A DNA stretch of 64,000 bases from Galeopsis tetrahit (taxonomy: Eukaryota > Streptophyta > Magnoliopsida > Lamiales > Lamiaceae), in NCBI GenBank assembly GCA_963675135.1, contig OY776129.1, forward strand, positions 77,899,348 through 77,963,347, written 5' to 3'. This document shows, one piece after another, positions 20,180 to 32,778 of this stretch. A program made the translations under genes and the position numbers. The first letter of the stretch is position 1; every line of letters starts with the position of its first letter. Under the pieces are notes generated by a model that worked only from the letters and a program-made list of their open reading frames with translations, made no database searches and had not been told where the DNA came from.

Positions 20180-21320
20180 TGTGTACTTCTACAATCTAGA
20201 ATCAATGGGCCTCTCCGTCTTATTAGTTCAAAGGCAAGTCCCAACTACATTACTTTACGAGCAACATTTATCCCCCTCCATTATTATATACCACTATAAT
20301 ATAATGGTAGTTTATCTCATTTAGAATGGTGAGGGTAATTTTAAAAAGATTTAGTGTTGTGGAAAAGTTCATATGTTTTTCAAGTATCTTAGGAAACCAA
20401 AATTTTAAATGTGAAAAGTATAACAATTTGAGTACTAATATTGTATTTCCGAATTCATACTAGGACAAACATTAATACAATGAAGCCTTTTTCACACCAT
20501 GGATATGTGAAACAATTGTCCCCAGTTTTTCTTCTTTAAATCCAAGCGAGAATCGATAAATCGCAACTTCGAATATGGAATTCAAACTGGATCACTTCAT
20601 GGTTCAAATATGGCATATTTGAGAACTCAAACCGTACCAATATAGCATAAACACAAGGCTTGGAGTATGAGCTTTTAACTCGCCCTTAAATTCACACAGA
20701 CTTCCTCACGTGTAATGATCCTCATTCACAAAGTTGGAACCTTCTAACTCACGAACTGAAATATTGAAAATATTTATCTTCCCAAAACAATAATATTTCA
20801 TAATTAACTTCTCAAGAACGCCACAATCACTAAACAATTTCTCAGTTATATTAAGATGAGGAAACTGAATTCAACCTCGACCAACTCTAGGTTTTGAGAT
20901 TCCCAAAACCTTCAAAGATTTCTGCAAGTTAACTTGAGTATAAATTTTTTGTTTGAGTAAATCATACTCGCATAGAGAACACTAGAGCTTAGTTAGCCAA
21001 AAAGAATAAGTTCCTCTACATTTTTCATTGCACAAAACGAAAACAACAACTTAAATTGACCTTCTTCATACATATCACACGAGAAATGCAGTTTATATGT
21101 GGGAGACGTGTCTCTGATGATTAACGTCTTGTATAATTCAAACGATGCTCAATGCATAAGGTTAAAAAATTAGTGCAAGTGAGACACTGATTTCCAAATG
21201 TATCTCCAATTTCTTGAAAGCAACCCGGTTTTCATAACCTCATAGGCAAATTACTAAGCTGGTATAGAATCTGTCTGTGCTCAAGCCATAACCTTCTACA
21301 ATTTTCTTGTGAAGAATCAA
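20180..21320 (-). pseudogene. Antisense F-box/LRR pseudogene, unit 2
   Basis: This is collinear with 4525-5808. The start codon is TTG instead of ATG (near 21,320) and part of the F-box region is deleted around 21,235-21,260. The last exon base before GTATG is changed to A (near 20,461). Decay is more advanced than in units 1 and 3. Confidence 0.8.
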
Positions 21321-22224
21321 TGAATTACATTGGCAAAATCTAGCAGCAAATATATCCAGTCAGACCATTAAATTTTTGTCTAACAAGTAAACCAGGCTCG
21401 GTACAACATGGACAATGTTAGAGCTCATATCCAGCAAGAAGAACAAAACACGACACGTACACCATAGGCATGGGGATGTATACAAAAACCTATTGGGCTT
21501 ACCAAAGCTTTGACTTTGTCCACCCTCGTTGTTCAGGTATGTGTTACGACTTTCTCGCTTATATTTTTCTCTATTAACTGTACAAATAACATTGTTGAAC
21601 ATAACGTTCAAGTGTTCCATACGACACAATTCATCAAATGAAAATTCTGATTTTAATTATTTCTCTGTTACTTCTTGAAACAACTCTAAAGAAATGGTTA
21701 TGATGAGTTTTTGTCATGTTAAAAATTGCTGTTATACAGATGCATTGATGTAGATATGATACAGTATGACTAAAGTATATAAATAAACACAACGGCTAAA
21801 TTGATCATGTTGTGCAACTATCGTGGAATGTCTTAAAAAGATGAATTCATCATGTTTTGAGATGGTGTCGTATGTATTTGTATCTGTAATTGTCCCATAC
21901 ATGTGCAAGTCCACAAATTAAAAATGTTGTCTATACTAACTTAATACTATTTGTTTGGATATTCTGCAGAAGTCTACTTAGAATCTTTCAAATATGTGCT
22001 GATTGTGCTCTCCATAAATTTACCAAAAACATCTTTTTTGCTGAATTTTTATTAAATCTCGGTTTGGAAATAATAATAGAGTATTCAGCGAAGATTTACT
22101 TTCCATTTATAGATAATAATGTGGAAAAATACATACTTAGAGTAACTTTTGATAATTATTCTAATACTATTATTCGGAGATATGGATTCCTGCTTTTTAG
22201 AGTAAACATTTAGTAGTTCAGTTT

Positions 22225-24739
22225 CTTTCCGGTTCCCGGTTGCCCAAAGCGGCAGCTGGAAATTCACATATCTCCATTCTTTGACAGCTGTCCTCTCTCT
22301 CTTTCCTCCATCAAAATTCTTTATTTCACTCGCACAACTTCCTTACCCCTACTCCACCGCTCTCCCGAATTCCTTCTCTCCCACCTAACCTCCATCGAGG
22401 ACCTTGCTAGGCCAATTCTCCAGCATCTCCGCCGCAACAGCCCCAAAGTTCCTCTGTCTCTCTCGCGTTCTCTCCGCTGTTCTTGTGTATCCGATTCTGT
22501 CTTCCCTTTTAAAAGAAAGGAAGGTATTTAATTTGTTGTAATTCTTCTTGCGTTCATACTGAATTTGTTCATTTAAACAAAAATCATTTACTTGGGTTTA
22601 TAAATTTGTTTGGCCCTGGGTTGCTCCTTGTTTCCTATGTCTCTAGAATTTTCTAGGTCTGTGTTAATGAATTAGGTTTGTTGTCCATTTATATGCTTAC
22701 CAATTGGGTTTTTCTTAATTTAATTTTTGAGAAGCTGAAAGATAATTGTGGAGTAATCAATTAAGATGGCATATGAACATATTTTTAAGGGTAGTTTTTA
22801 AAGATTAACATTACGCTTATATGTTCTCCTCTGTAGCTTTATTAAGGATTAGCTGAAAACAGGTATTAGATGTTTGATGTTTCCTTTCTCAACCCTTTTG
22901 GCATAGGAAGCTATTTCAGATTCAGTTAAGAACAATATCAGATTGCAAGCCTTAGCTAATAGTAATATCCGCAAAAATGGAAACGACTATAATTTCTATA
23001 TAACGTCATACAAATGCAAGCTAGAATCTAAATCTAGCTCCAACTCACATTTTAATTTCATTTGTGATTGGATCTAAATTGGTTTCTTATTCAATTTTTT
23101 ATTTTCTGATGGTGTAAAATGCTTGTTTTGTATGTATTCTGATTCACTCAACCTAATTCTTTAGAAGCAGCTATTTAATTAGGATATAAACTTCTAATGA
23201 ACTTATTACTTGGTAAATAATTTTACTATTACAAAGCAAGTAATCACAGTGTTATCGGTAACTGACTAACTGGTATGTGCTTTTGTATGGGAATGACTCC
23301 GCTGGTATAGAGACTTATAATTTTGGTGTACCTGTGTTGCATTAGTAAGCATGGGAACTCTATGTTGAATGTTTGTGTGTCAATAAATCATGTTCCATTG
23401 CTTTTTTGGCATCTACCAATATTGAGTGACTAAATCAAATACTTACGGGATGCAATATGGAAGTGTGATGTCCAACAATTATTTACTCAGTTTGTTTTCA
23501 GAATTTGTTGCACTGGTATATAAATTATTACTATGTGTATCTATATGCCAAATTCTTAAGTCATAATTTCCAAGTTAGGGTCATATACAATTTATTTCTT
23601 AATTACGTCTGTTTAACATGTGTTGTTTACCTTTTTACCTGTTTTGGTTGCAATTTAAATGTATTGGGGCTGATTAGACTTTGGTGCCATTTGGATAGAA
23701 TTTAAATGCAAAATTATCATCGAATGCAGTAAACCATTGTCATTAAATCTTTTCTGATTTTTCTCAAGTTTTTTATAAAATAACATTTCCTTTCGTCAAA
23801 TCAAGGTTGAAATTGTTCAATTCACTGTCATTGTGGGTATTATCTTTCGTGATTGGTTAATTCTTCTTTTATGTATATTATGTATGAACAATGTGTTTAA
23901 CACCTTTTTATAATGAAATTCAAAAACTATTTAGGGTGTTACTTGTACATAAAGACTTCTGTAGGATATAATAACATTGGATCATTAAACATATCTATAT
24001 GACAGTTTCGTAGCCAAATAAGTAGAAGTCATTTCTTACCCAAATGCAGTTTCATATCTATAAATTTGGAAATTAATTTAAACAACAACGCATGTAGTCC
24101 ATGTATACGTGTACGTTCTTCGACTCCTAGGTTTTTTTTTAAGAAGGTGAAATCTTGTTTCCTTCTCCTAGTTAATTTATTGTTGCTTGAATAGAGGTTA
24201 GGTTAGTCTAATTGACTAATTGTTTTGTATGTTTATTTTGTACAGATCTCGATACTACGACTATTTTGGTTTCATTTGGTTTATGTTTAATATCTTTTAG
24301 TGTTTTGGGAAATTTTCTGACAATCTAGTGCCAACATCATTATGCTATCCAGTTATATACAATTTTCTAATTTTTTGGATTTTTAATGTGCAACTTTTCA
24401 CAAGGCTTCCCGTGCTTTGTACTTTCATGTTTTCTCTAAATTTAATTCTGTTAAAGGTGTGTAAATGTATTGAATGATTTGAATCTATGGTGCAAATCCA
24501 TTCATAATTGTTTGGATTGATATGAATTTGAAATTAATTGCTCTCATTTTGAAGTAACATTTGAGTCGATTTGATATCCCTTCATTTCAATCTCGCGCAA
24601 CATTAGGTTTTCTTTTATAGACATAAAATATTGCCTTTTGCTAATTACCGAAGTTCTTTATATTTTGTAGGTAAAAAGTGTTCACCGTTCGGAGGATCTT
24701 CCTACCATATATTTTCTGTTAGATTTTGCCATATATTGC
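22225..24739 (+). promoter_or_regulatory. 5' UTR exon and long 5' UTR intron of F-box copy 2
   Basis: The CT-rich leader ends at AAAGGAAG|GTATTTAA (donor at 22,524). The acceptor TTTTGTAG ends at 24,670, giving a 5' UTR intron of about 2.15 kb before the ATG at 24,740. Same layout as in unit 1, with a 60-bp insert (ACATTACGCTTATATG) not present there. Confidence 0.5.
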
Positions 24740-27242
24740 ATGGATCTTTCACAAAATAATTCTAAGCAGTTAAGCCCTGAGCGTAGACATAGTTTAGAAC
24801 AACAATATGACCGACTTAGTAATCTACCTATAGATATTATAAATCATATCCTCTCATTTCTCAACACTATTGAGATTGCGAAAACCCGATTGCTTTCAAA
24901 AAAATGGAGATACATTTGGAAATCAGTGCCTCACTTGCACTATAGTTTTTTAGCCTTCTGCATTGACCATCGTTTGAATTATACAAGACGTGAATGTCTG
25001 TTAAGATTCTGGGAACTTGTCAAGCATGATTTAATCATAAGAGACGTGTCTCCCACATATAAATTGTGTTTCTCGTGTGATTTGTACGGAGAAGATCAAT
25101 TTAAGTTGTTGATTTCGTTTTGTGCAATGAGAAATGTAGAAGAACTTATTCTTTTGGGTAACTTAAAGTTCCCTTGTTCTCCATGCGAGTATGGATTAGT
25201 TAAACAAGAAATTTATCCTCGAGTTAACTTGTATCAATCTTTGAGAGCATTTGTAAATCTCAAAACCTTAGAGTTGGTCAAAGTTCAGTTTCCCAATTCT
25301 GATATTACTGGGAAATTGTTTAGTGATTGCGGCGTTATTGAGAAGTTAATTATAAGATACTGTTGCTTTGAGAAGGTAAATGTTCTCCATATTTTAGCTA
25401 ATAAGCTTAAAATGTTCGTCTTTACGAATGAGAACAACAGACATGAAAAGTTGTGTGCATTTAAGGGGGAACTAAAAGTTCATACTCCAGAGCTCTTGTC
25501 CTTTGCCTATATTGGTCTACGAACACAAACCTTTGAGTTCTCCTCAGATATGCCATTACTGTACCATTTTATGATCAAATACAAGCTTGAAGTTAACGAA
25601 CTAAATTGGAGTCCAAAACTGGAGACAATGATTTCACGTGTCCATAGTGTGAAAGAGTTGTCACTGTGTAAAGCTTCTGTCCTGGTATGTATTCATTCAT
25701 ATACTATGTTACTGCTCGGATTGTTATACTTGTCACATTTTTGAAACTTTGGTTTTCTAAGGCATTGGAATAATATATGAATTTTACTACATCACTAAAT
25801 CTTTTTAGTGTATGAGATAGACTACCATAATATTATAGTGACATTTAATAATGGAGGGGGATAAGTTTTGCTGGTTTAGTAATGTAGAAGTAAAAATTTA
25901 AACTTCCTTTGAGCCCATAAGACGGCCTGCTTCATTGATTCCAGATTTTACTAGTTGGCAATTTGTTTTCATATTTGTGATTACCTTGTATAATCTAATT
26001 ATAACATGTCGTTTGTTTTTATTACTTTGTTAGTACTTCACTCTTGGTAGACCATGTTGCACGTTGAACTACCTAAGGTTCTTGAAGCTCAATGCTGGAT
26101 GTCAGATAGACTTTATGGAGGGTCTAATCAACATACTCAAGCTTTCGCCCAATCTTGAAGCCCTATGCCTAGAACTTACTCCGGTACATGCTTATATTCT
26201 TACGTTATTTTGTGCAAGTGGTTATAGAGTGTATAGTGTGCATATAATACCTTTTTTTCATGTTCCTGAGAATGGAGTCAATGGGCTTGCGAAGAGTCAG
26301 ATATTTAATGTTGTCTGAAAAATATTCTGCATTAATTTCTGTGATTAGGATTTTTAGGCAGTTGCACCATTGCACTTGTTTTGTCATGATATTTGATTGT
26401 CAAAGTAAGTATACCCTCCTATCACTTGTCATTGAGATGATTGATTCTTCAATGAGTTGAAAGCTCTATACCATATTTTCAATTTATGGATTATGCATCT
26501 GAATTGAACACTTGTTTCAACATTCATCTGCATTATAAGGTGCAACACAATTCTTCGAGTTTGAGGTTCTGTAAACACACACACATGCATATGTATATTA
26601 AGTTACATTGTTACATCATTTATTCTGCTTCTTGCCAAGTTAAAAAAAGTGTGACATTTGCTTTGCTCAGGCTTCTTATATGCTATATTGCTATATATTG
26701 GAATAGTTAACTTATTTTAATATGATTTTAGTGCACTGACCTTTCCAAAAGGTAAGTTCGATCTTCGTTTTGATCCAGAACAAGATTTTATTGGCCATTC
26801 AGTTGGAGCTCATATTATGTTCTCATTATGGTTTACGATGTTTCAGTGCTCTAACCAAGGACGAAGAACAGGAATTTGGAATTCCAGAAAAGAGGATGTG
26901 CCATGTTTGTCAAATCGCTTACGAACAATTGACATTTCTGACTTCCATCGCTCACCCCCATGGGAACTTGTCAGGTTTTTTCTTGAAAATGGAAAATCTT
27001 TAGAAAAGATGATGATTGTGCAGAAAAAACAGAGCGGAATATGGAGTAAATTGATGATGAATGAATTGCATACAATTCCGTTAGTGTCTGAAGAACTTTC
27101 AGTGGATGTCGTTACAATCTCCTATCCCAAAAAAGAACTGAAGTATCAGTTTATATCTGAAGAAAGTGCACGGGACAACAATAAGTATTTGAGGATGAAA
27201 CCATCACGAAGAAGCTCAAGGTATTGTTATATTTTGACTTAA
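24740..27242 (+). CDS. F-box/LRR/FBD protein, copy 2 (intact)
   Basis: Three exons: 24740-25684, 26034-26183 and 26847-27242, all phase 0 with GT-AG introns, encoding 496 aa. The F-box is at residues 22-66 (LPIDIINHILSFLNTIEIAK), leucine-rich repeats at about 100-365, and the FBD domain at about 386-425 (LRTIDISDF, ELVRFFLENGKSLEKMM). The product is expected to be an SCF-type E3 ligase substrate adaptor binding SKP1; the substrate cannot be deduced. Exon 1 differs from copies 1 and 3 at roughly 15 residues, for example DHRLN for EHRLN and NNRHEK for NIRREK. Alternative end: splice at 27220 to a 73-bp exon at 27490-27562, a length and frame conserved in all copies. Confidence 0.85.
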
Positions 27243-27562
27243 AGAAGAGATATTATCAGATTTTGCCATGCCTTGTACCACAATTGAATTATTATAAGTC
27301 GTGATGTGCATACTTTAAGCGCCATTATTATATTTTGCTCCTCATATACGTAACATAACGTAGACTGCCCTAACCAATTACTCTTGTCTCCTGATTCTTT
27401 GTTTGATGCTTTCTGATAACGTATTAATTCTTTCAATCCTTGTGTGTTTATCACTCAATACATTGTTTTTTTTTCTTTTCATCTCCTAGTTGCTTACGAC
27501 GAGAATATGTAAATTTCTGGAATCTGATATTTTTGGCCTATTTAACAGAATTGCAGCATTGA

Positions 27563-28138
27563 AATTGAAATCGAAATCTCGTGGTTCCTCCTCTTGATGG
27601 CGGTTAAAGAGGTGTTCGACTGAAAAGCATTCGTGATGGCGACCTTGTACTGGTTTCTCCCTATCATCAAATAAACGGGTGTGCTCTTACATTTATACTT
27701 TGGTTTGTAAGAGAGAACATATTTACCCATGTATGTTTCATAGATATTGCCATTCTGTTGTTTTTCAAGTGACTTGGAAACTTGAAACTGTTTGATCTTG
27801 AATAATTACTGAAAACTCGCAGGTTGTTTTTTCACTTGCATCTCTTGTTTCAGAATCACCTACTTTGGATCTCTTGTTATAAAGTGATGACTATTTATTT
27901 TCGTATTTTTTTTGTGCGTCGTGTACGTCATATGTATTGAGATAATTTACTTGAGAATGTCTCTCAGTTACTTGGAATGATATTGTTTGGGATTAGAGGG
28001 ATAAGTGCTGCATTTATCGAATTACTTGAACTCAAAAGTTACATTTTAGAATATCTCTCCAAACCAATTTTGAGGTCATGAGGCAGCTCGTTTTTAGCCC
28101 GTGGAGTATATCGTACACTGGGCTCGATATCTTTTCTC
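27563..28138. other. 3' flank of F-box copy 2
   Basis: No gene is supported. It matches the flanks of copies 1 and 3 and ends at the junction with the third NDPK-promoter-like stretch. Compared with the unit 1/2 junction about 40 bp are missing at the switch point. Confidence 0.5.
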
Positions 28139-28773
28139 ACAAACCTTAGAAGCCCTGCTTTGGAATAATTTCCTTTTTACCGCCCTTTGGATGTGAAAAG
28201 ATTTTCAAGAGGAATATAATTATGCAAAATAATTAAACAATGATAAAAGAGAGAAATCATTTTATCATAGTGGTGGGAATGGACCAGGGGCTACCTTACG
28301 GCTCGATTCGTTTAATAAACAAGTCGAACTCAAACTTTTTTAGAAGTTTATTTAGTTAAATAGGTCGAGCTCAATCTTTTTCGTAAAAGTTCAACAGGCC
28401 GACCTATTTAACTTTATATATATATATATATTCTCATATATAACATGTGATTTTCAAATAAATAAAGTAAGAAAGTTTAGTAGCACTAGGTATATTTTCC
28501 TCTTTGTAATAGTTGAAAAAACAATTCTTTTATTTTGAGATTTAAATAGTCCGTTTTTATAATTTGATAATAATACAATGTTGTAGATTTTTTCTTTAAA
28601 ATACACTAATATGACTAAAAGACCTTTAAAAGGCTTTCGGGTCAAACCTATTTATTAAAAATACCAGACTTAACCCTTTAAACAAAGCTGATAACAGCTA
28701 TGGGCCAGACTCGGACAAAAAAAAAATATATCATGCCAAAAAATATATATTAGGCCAGATTTTTTTTTTCTTA

Positions 28774-29108
28774 GAGGGTGTTTCTTTTGGGCTTTGGGTG
28801 GTTTTAAAAACCAATTTTTGAAATCCTGGTTTTTGAAATCCCGATGAATAGTAATATGGGTGTTTCTTTTGGGTTTTGGAATAGTGAAGGATTTAACTTT
28901 ATGTCAAATCAAGTTGTAAGATTGAATAAATTTGTATTATTATATTATTGTTTGATGAGATTATAATGATTGATTAAGTGTGTAATGATTAAATGTATTA
29001 TATTATTGTATTATTATATTATTATAGTATTATTATATTATTGTTGAGTACGGATTTTGGATCTTGAAATCCAAAACCTGATTTTTAAACCCAAAAGTAA
29101 ACATGCCC
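28774..29108. mobile_element. Tourist-like (PIF/Harbinger) MITE
   Basis: The ends are GGGTGTTTCTTTTGGG and, on the other strand, GGGCATGTTTACTTTTGGG. A TTA repeat flanks it (28771-28773 and 29109-29111), the PIF/Harbinger target. Unit 2 near 15,080-15,095 shows the uninserted TTCTTAAAGTCTAG. It sits inside the unit 3 copy of the hAT-like element. Confidence 0.8.
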
Positions 29109-29993
29109 TTAAAGTCTCTAGGTCTAGCCCATTCCCACCCCAATTGTATCCTTATTTTTTAAATGTTTTATTCCTTGACAAAAATCCACGGACATGCTGT
29201 GGACTTGTCCCAAGTGTACGAATGAAGACTTGAATCAAGTCAAACATGTGAGATAAAAAAACACTCTTTTTTCATATAGATGGCCCAACCTTTCAACAAA
29301 AAAATATCTAAAATCATTAGCTAATTCAATGAGGATTTATCACCAATTTGCCCTTTATTTTATTTTATTTTTTGCAAATGATTATTATTATACATAGTAT
29401 TAAAGGTTTTAACATTTAAATGGGTAGGTGGTGTGGTTTTTTCTTTTCTTTTCAGAATAAATAGTGTGGGTCAAATCAATAAAAAAATGGGAAAAAATCT
29501 AGATATCCTTGTAAATTTGTATGTCATAACATTGACACTATGTTTAAAAAAAAAAAAAAACACAGTGAAGGAAAATTTCAAAGTTTTATTCTACACACAT
29601 TAATGTAATCTCCAAAGATCGAGCATAAATTATGTGAAAACTTGATAATATCTCCCACAATTTTAAAATCACCCATCGCTAAGGGCCTGCTTGATTTAGA
29701 ATGGTGGTGGATTGAATGAGTATGGAGATGAAAAAATGTGAATAGGGTAATCCGTGAATAATAATTGTTGTTAGGATAGAGATTGAGAAGTAGGGTGAAT
29801 GAAAAACTTTATATCAAATCAAGAGTGATTTTGTATTATTAGTTAGTGGAGTAATTAATGTGAGAAAAAAAAGTATGAGAGATAATAAACGTGTGGAAGA
29901 AAATTTGACAAATAATGAGTCTCAGATGAAAAAAAAGTGATGTAATTGTATAAAAATAAATGTGTAAATGTATTATAGATATTAATCGGTAGA

Positions 29994-30391
29994 CTTGGTC
30001 TCCTGTGCACAGTGTGCACGTGCACACTAATGCACATGTTAACTATTTTCATTTTTTATTTTAAATACAATTTTTGCTGTTTTTGTTTGTTTTTTTTTAT
30101 TTTAAATACAATTTTATATTTGTATTTTTTTCATGTTTTTTTATTTTAATTCGCTATTTCTGTTTTTTTTTTATTTTAAATACAATTTTTGCTATTTCTA
30201 TTTATTTTTATTTTAAATACAATTTTATATTTGTATTTTTTTTCGCTATTTCTGTTTGTATTTTTTTTCGCTATTTATGTTTGTTTTTTATTTTAAATAC
30301 AGTTTTATATTTGAAAATTTTTCACTATTTCTGTTTGTATTTTTTTATTTTAAATACAATTTTATATTTGTAATTTTTTTTCTATTTCAGT
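29994..30391. repeat. Start of composite insertion and T-rich minisatellite
   Basis: Collinearity with unit 2 stops at about 29,994, where a GTGCAC-rich patch (CAGTGTGCACGTGCACAC) begins. From about 30,050 a T-rich tandem array follows, with units of about 55 bp containing TTTTAAATACAATTTT and CGCTATTTCTGTTTG, about six copies. The last unit ends in TTTTCTATTTCAG right at the LINE fragment. Confidence 0.65.
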
Positions 30392-31262
30392 GAAAAGCGC
30401 GTACAAGCTGGCGGCAAGATTGGTTGGAATCGGGGGTCTATACGAGGGGCCTGCTTGGTCAGATATTTGGAAGGTTGCAGTGCCACCAAAGGTGAAAATT
30501 TTCTTCAGGAGACTGTGCAAGGGGTGACTTGCTGTGAAAGACATCCTTCGAAGGAGGGGGATAGAGGTTTCGTCGGATTGTTCGATCTGCATGGGATCGG
30601 TTGAGACATTTTGGCATGTCTTTGTGGCATGTGAATATGCGAAGAGAAGCTGGGAATGTCTGGGTTTAGCGAGAGCCATTGAAACAGAGCTGGAGCAGGT
30701 GGAAGGGCATGTCGAATTGTTCTTGAGGCTACTGAGAAAGCTGGAAGGGGGGGGGGAGAGGGAACGACTTCTAATGGGTGCTTGGCAAATTTGGCAGTAT
30801 CGAAACGGAGTGGTGTGGAAGGGGGAGGAATGCACAGCAACCATGTCGACGTTTAGGGCCATGTCATATCTCAGCGAATGGAAAGGGGCAAGAATGCCGG
30901 AACCTAGGGTTCAGGCAGAAGCAAGGTGCGACCGCTGGCACAAACCGAGACGAGGATGCATCAAAATCAATGTGGATGCTGGTTTTTTTGAGGACATGAT
31001 GGCGACAGGGGTGGGGATGGTTGCACGAGATGCCGAAGGGGGGATTTATCTCAGGAAGAACAATTACACGTTATGGCCTGATGGAGGTCGACGAAGGGGA
31101 GGCCTGGGGAGTTGTAGAGGCCGTCAGATGGGCGGAGGGTTTAGGCGTGGAAAGAGCTGTAATAGAGATGGATGCAACTCGCGCTTTCGATGCTATCAAA
31201 GGGGGGAGGATTGTGGAATCAACGTTTGGGAATTATGTTGAAGTAGCTAGAGGGCTACTTAG
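30392..31262 (+). mobile_element. LINE ORF2 C-terminal fragment, left part
   Basis: The translated frame shows a reverse-transcriptase zinc-binding region (WKVAVPPKVKIFFRRLC, CSICMGSVETFWHVFVAC) and an RNase H-like domain (CIKINVDAGFFEDMMATGVG, then EMDATRAFDAI after a frameshift near 31,060). An in-frame TGA follows RRLCKG. It is 5'-truncated. The Copia element at 31,258-41,923 interrupts it; the remainder continues at 41,924. Confidence 0.85.
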
Positions 31263-32123
31263 TGAAAGTGTGTGGTGGTGTTAAGTGTATGAAGTGTTTA
31301 AGTTTAAGTAGAATAATGTTGTACTAAATGTTGTGACAATTGGTACAACACTGACTCTAACAGAATATCAGAAATTAAGATTCACACAGCGGAAGACTTG
31401 AAACACTAAAAACAAACGTGACACAATGGAAATAATTTTCACATAGATTTTATAAATAAAAATCTATGCTAGCCTTACGGCGAAAAACAATACTTATCTT
31501 CAAGTACAAATGTTGTGTGAAATGTTACAGCATTAACATTCACAACAGAAACTACAAACGAGGCAGGTGCCTTGTTCTAAAAACGAACTAAGTGTATAAT
31601 GTATACACTGTCGAAATGCCTAGTCTATATAAAGATTACACTCTCAATAGATAAGAAGACACACAGCCATACGGGTGGGATACGAACGTATGATCTAAAA
31701 GGTAGTTCTACTGGCCACAATTCCTAACAGGGATATACGCTCGGTCTAGGAAGTTGATCGAATAGAGTACACTGATTTGAGAAGCCTTCCATCGGTATTT
31801 ATAGTAGTGGGGTGCTGATTTTAGAGGCTTCCACAATGAGGTCCTATTTTTTAGGAACTCAACTTCCATGATCTTTCTAGATCTTTCTTGAATGCTCCAG
31901 GTCGTGCCAAATGGTTCCAGGCCGTTCTAGTATGTTCTCCAATGTTCTGGAATCTTCCAGGTTCCAGATCCTTGTAGAAGCTTCTAGATCCTGCCAGAAA
32001 TGCGACAACATTTAGATCAACATTTAATGTAGCATTTCAGAAAAGACTTAGAAAAAATCTCGGAAGGTCAAATTAAGATGCTGTTGATAATGTTAAGGCA
32101 TTTAAGGATTAACAACATCTACA
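31263..32123 (-). repeat. 3' LTR of Copia element (left)
   Basis: 861 bp, with the plus strand beginning TGAAAGTG and ending CATCTACA. It is identical in length to the right LTR and differs at about six positions by my reading. Preceded by CTTAG (31258-31262). The element is read on the minus strand, so this is its 3' LTR. Confidence 0.97.
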
Positions 32124-32134
32124 ATCTCCCCCAA
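32124..32134 (-). promoter_or_regulatory. Polypurine tract of Copia element
   Basis: The minus strand reads TTGGGGGAGAT directly against the 3' LTR. It primes plus-strand DNA synthesis in LTR retrotransposons. Confidence 0.85.
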
Positions 32135-32778
32135 TTTGACCTTTCGACTACAACACACCTGATGCACATATATTTCTATACATACTCAGTATTATGTACT
32201 TAGTTGAGGTTAACATCATTGCTAAGCACTAGTCAAGACAATACCTGTTGTAACCGTTCGATCAAATCGAATGAAGATCAAGGATAATTTTACAATGATC
32301 CGTACCATAAGATCAAGATAAATTTTATCCAAAATAGAACAAGTATAAACACTACACTTATTCACAACATAAGTAACTTTACTTAAGATCATAAGTTAAA
32401 CTGGAAGAAATTCAACTTAGAATCTAAGTAAGACACTAACAAAAAAATCAGAGCAACAAAAATAAAAAAACAAACATCAGAGCAAAACATAATGTAACAA
32501 GGAACAAAACAAAACAGAAACTACACTATACACAACCTGCAATAGACACATGATAATCTGCAAACAAATTAAGCAAGGCAGTAAACAAATATCAAGTGGA
32601 ACTAATAAACAAGTTGCAGTAAACATCCTACCATCTAAAAACAGTAAATAACAAATGTATCATAATTTCAGAATTTCAAACTTAAACATTAGTTACAAAA
32701 GGCTTATATTGTTGTGGTAACAGCTGCAGCATCATCTTCCTGCACTATAGCCATTGTGGAATTCAGGTCTCCCCCTGT

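Larger units (their letters stand above)
13231..28138 (+). repeat. Tandem segmental duplication, unit 2
   Basis: It starts with TTAAAGCATAACCACAAACC, matching the NDPK promoter at about 330-350, and ends after F-box copy 2 at TCGATATCTTTTCTC. Compared with unit 1 it has gained two MULE-type elements, a hAT-like element and nested Helitrons, and has lost about 340 bp just after the antisense F-box pseudogene. Confidence 0.85.

Noticed and set aside
30040..30390. CRISPR-like array
   Set aside because: Units are T-rich, adjacent and without unique spacers; the genome is a plant. It is a minisatellite.
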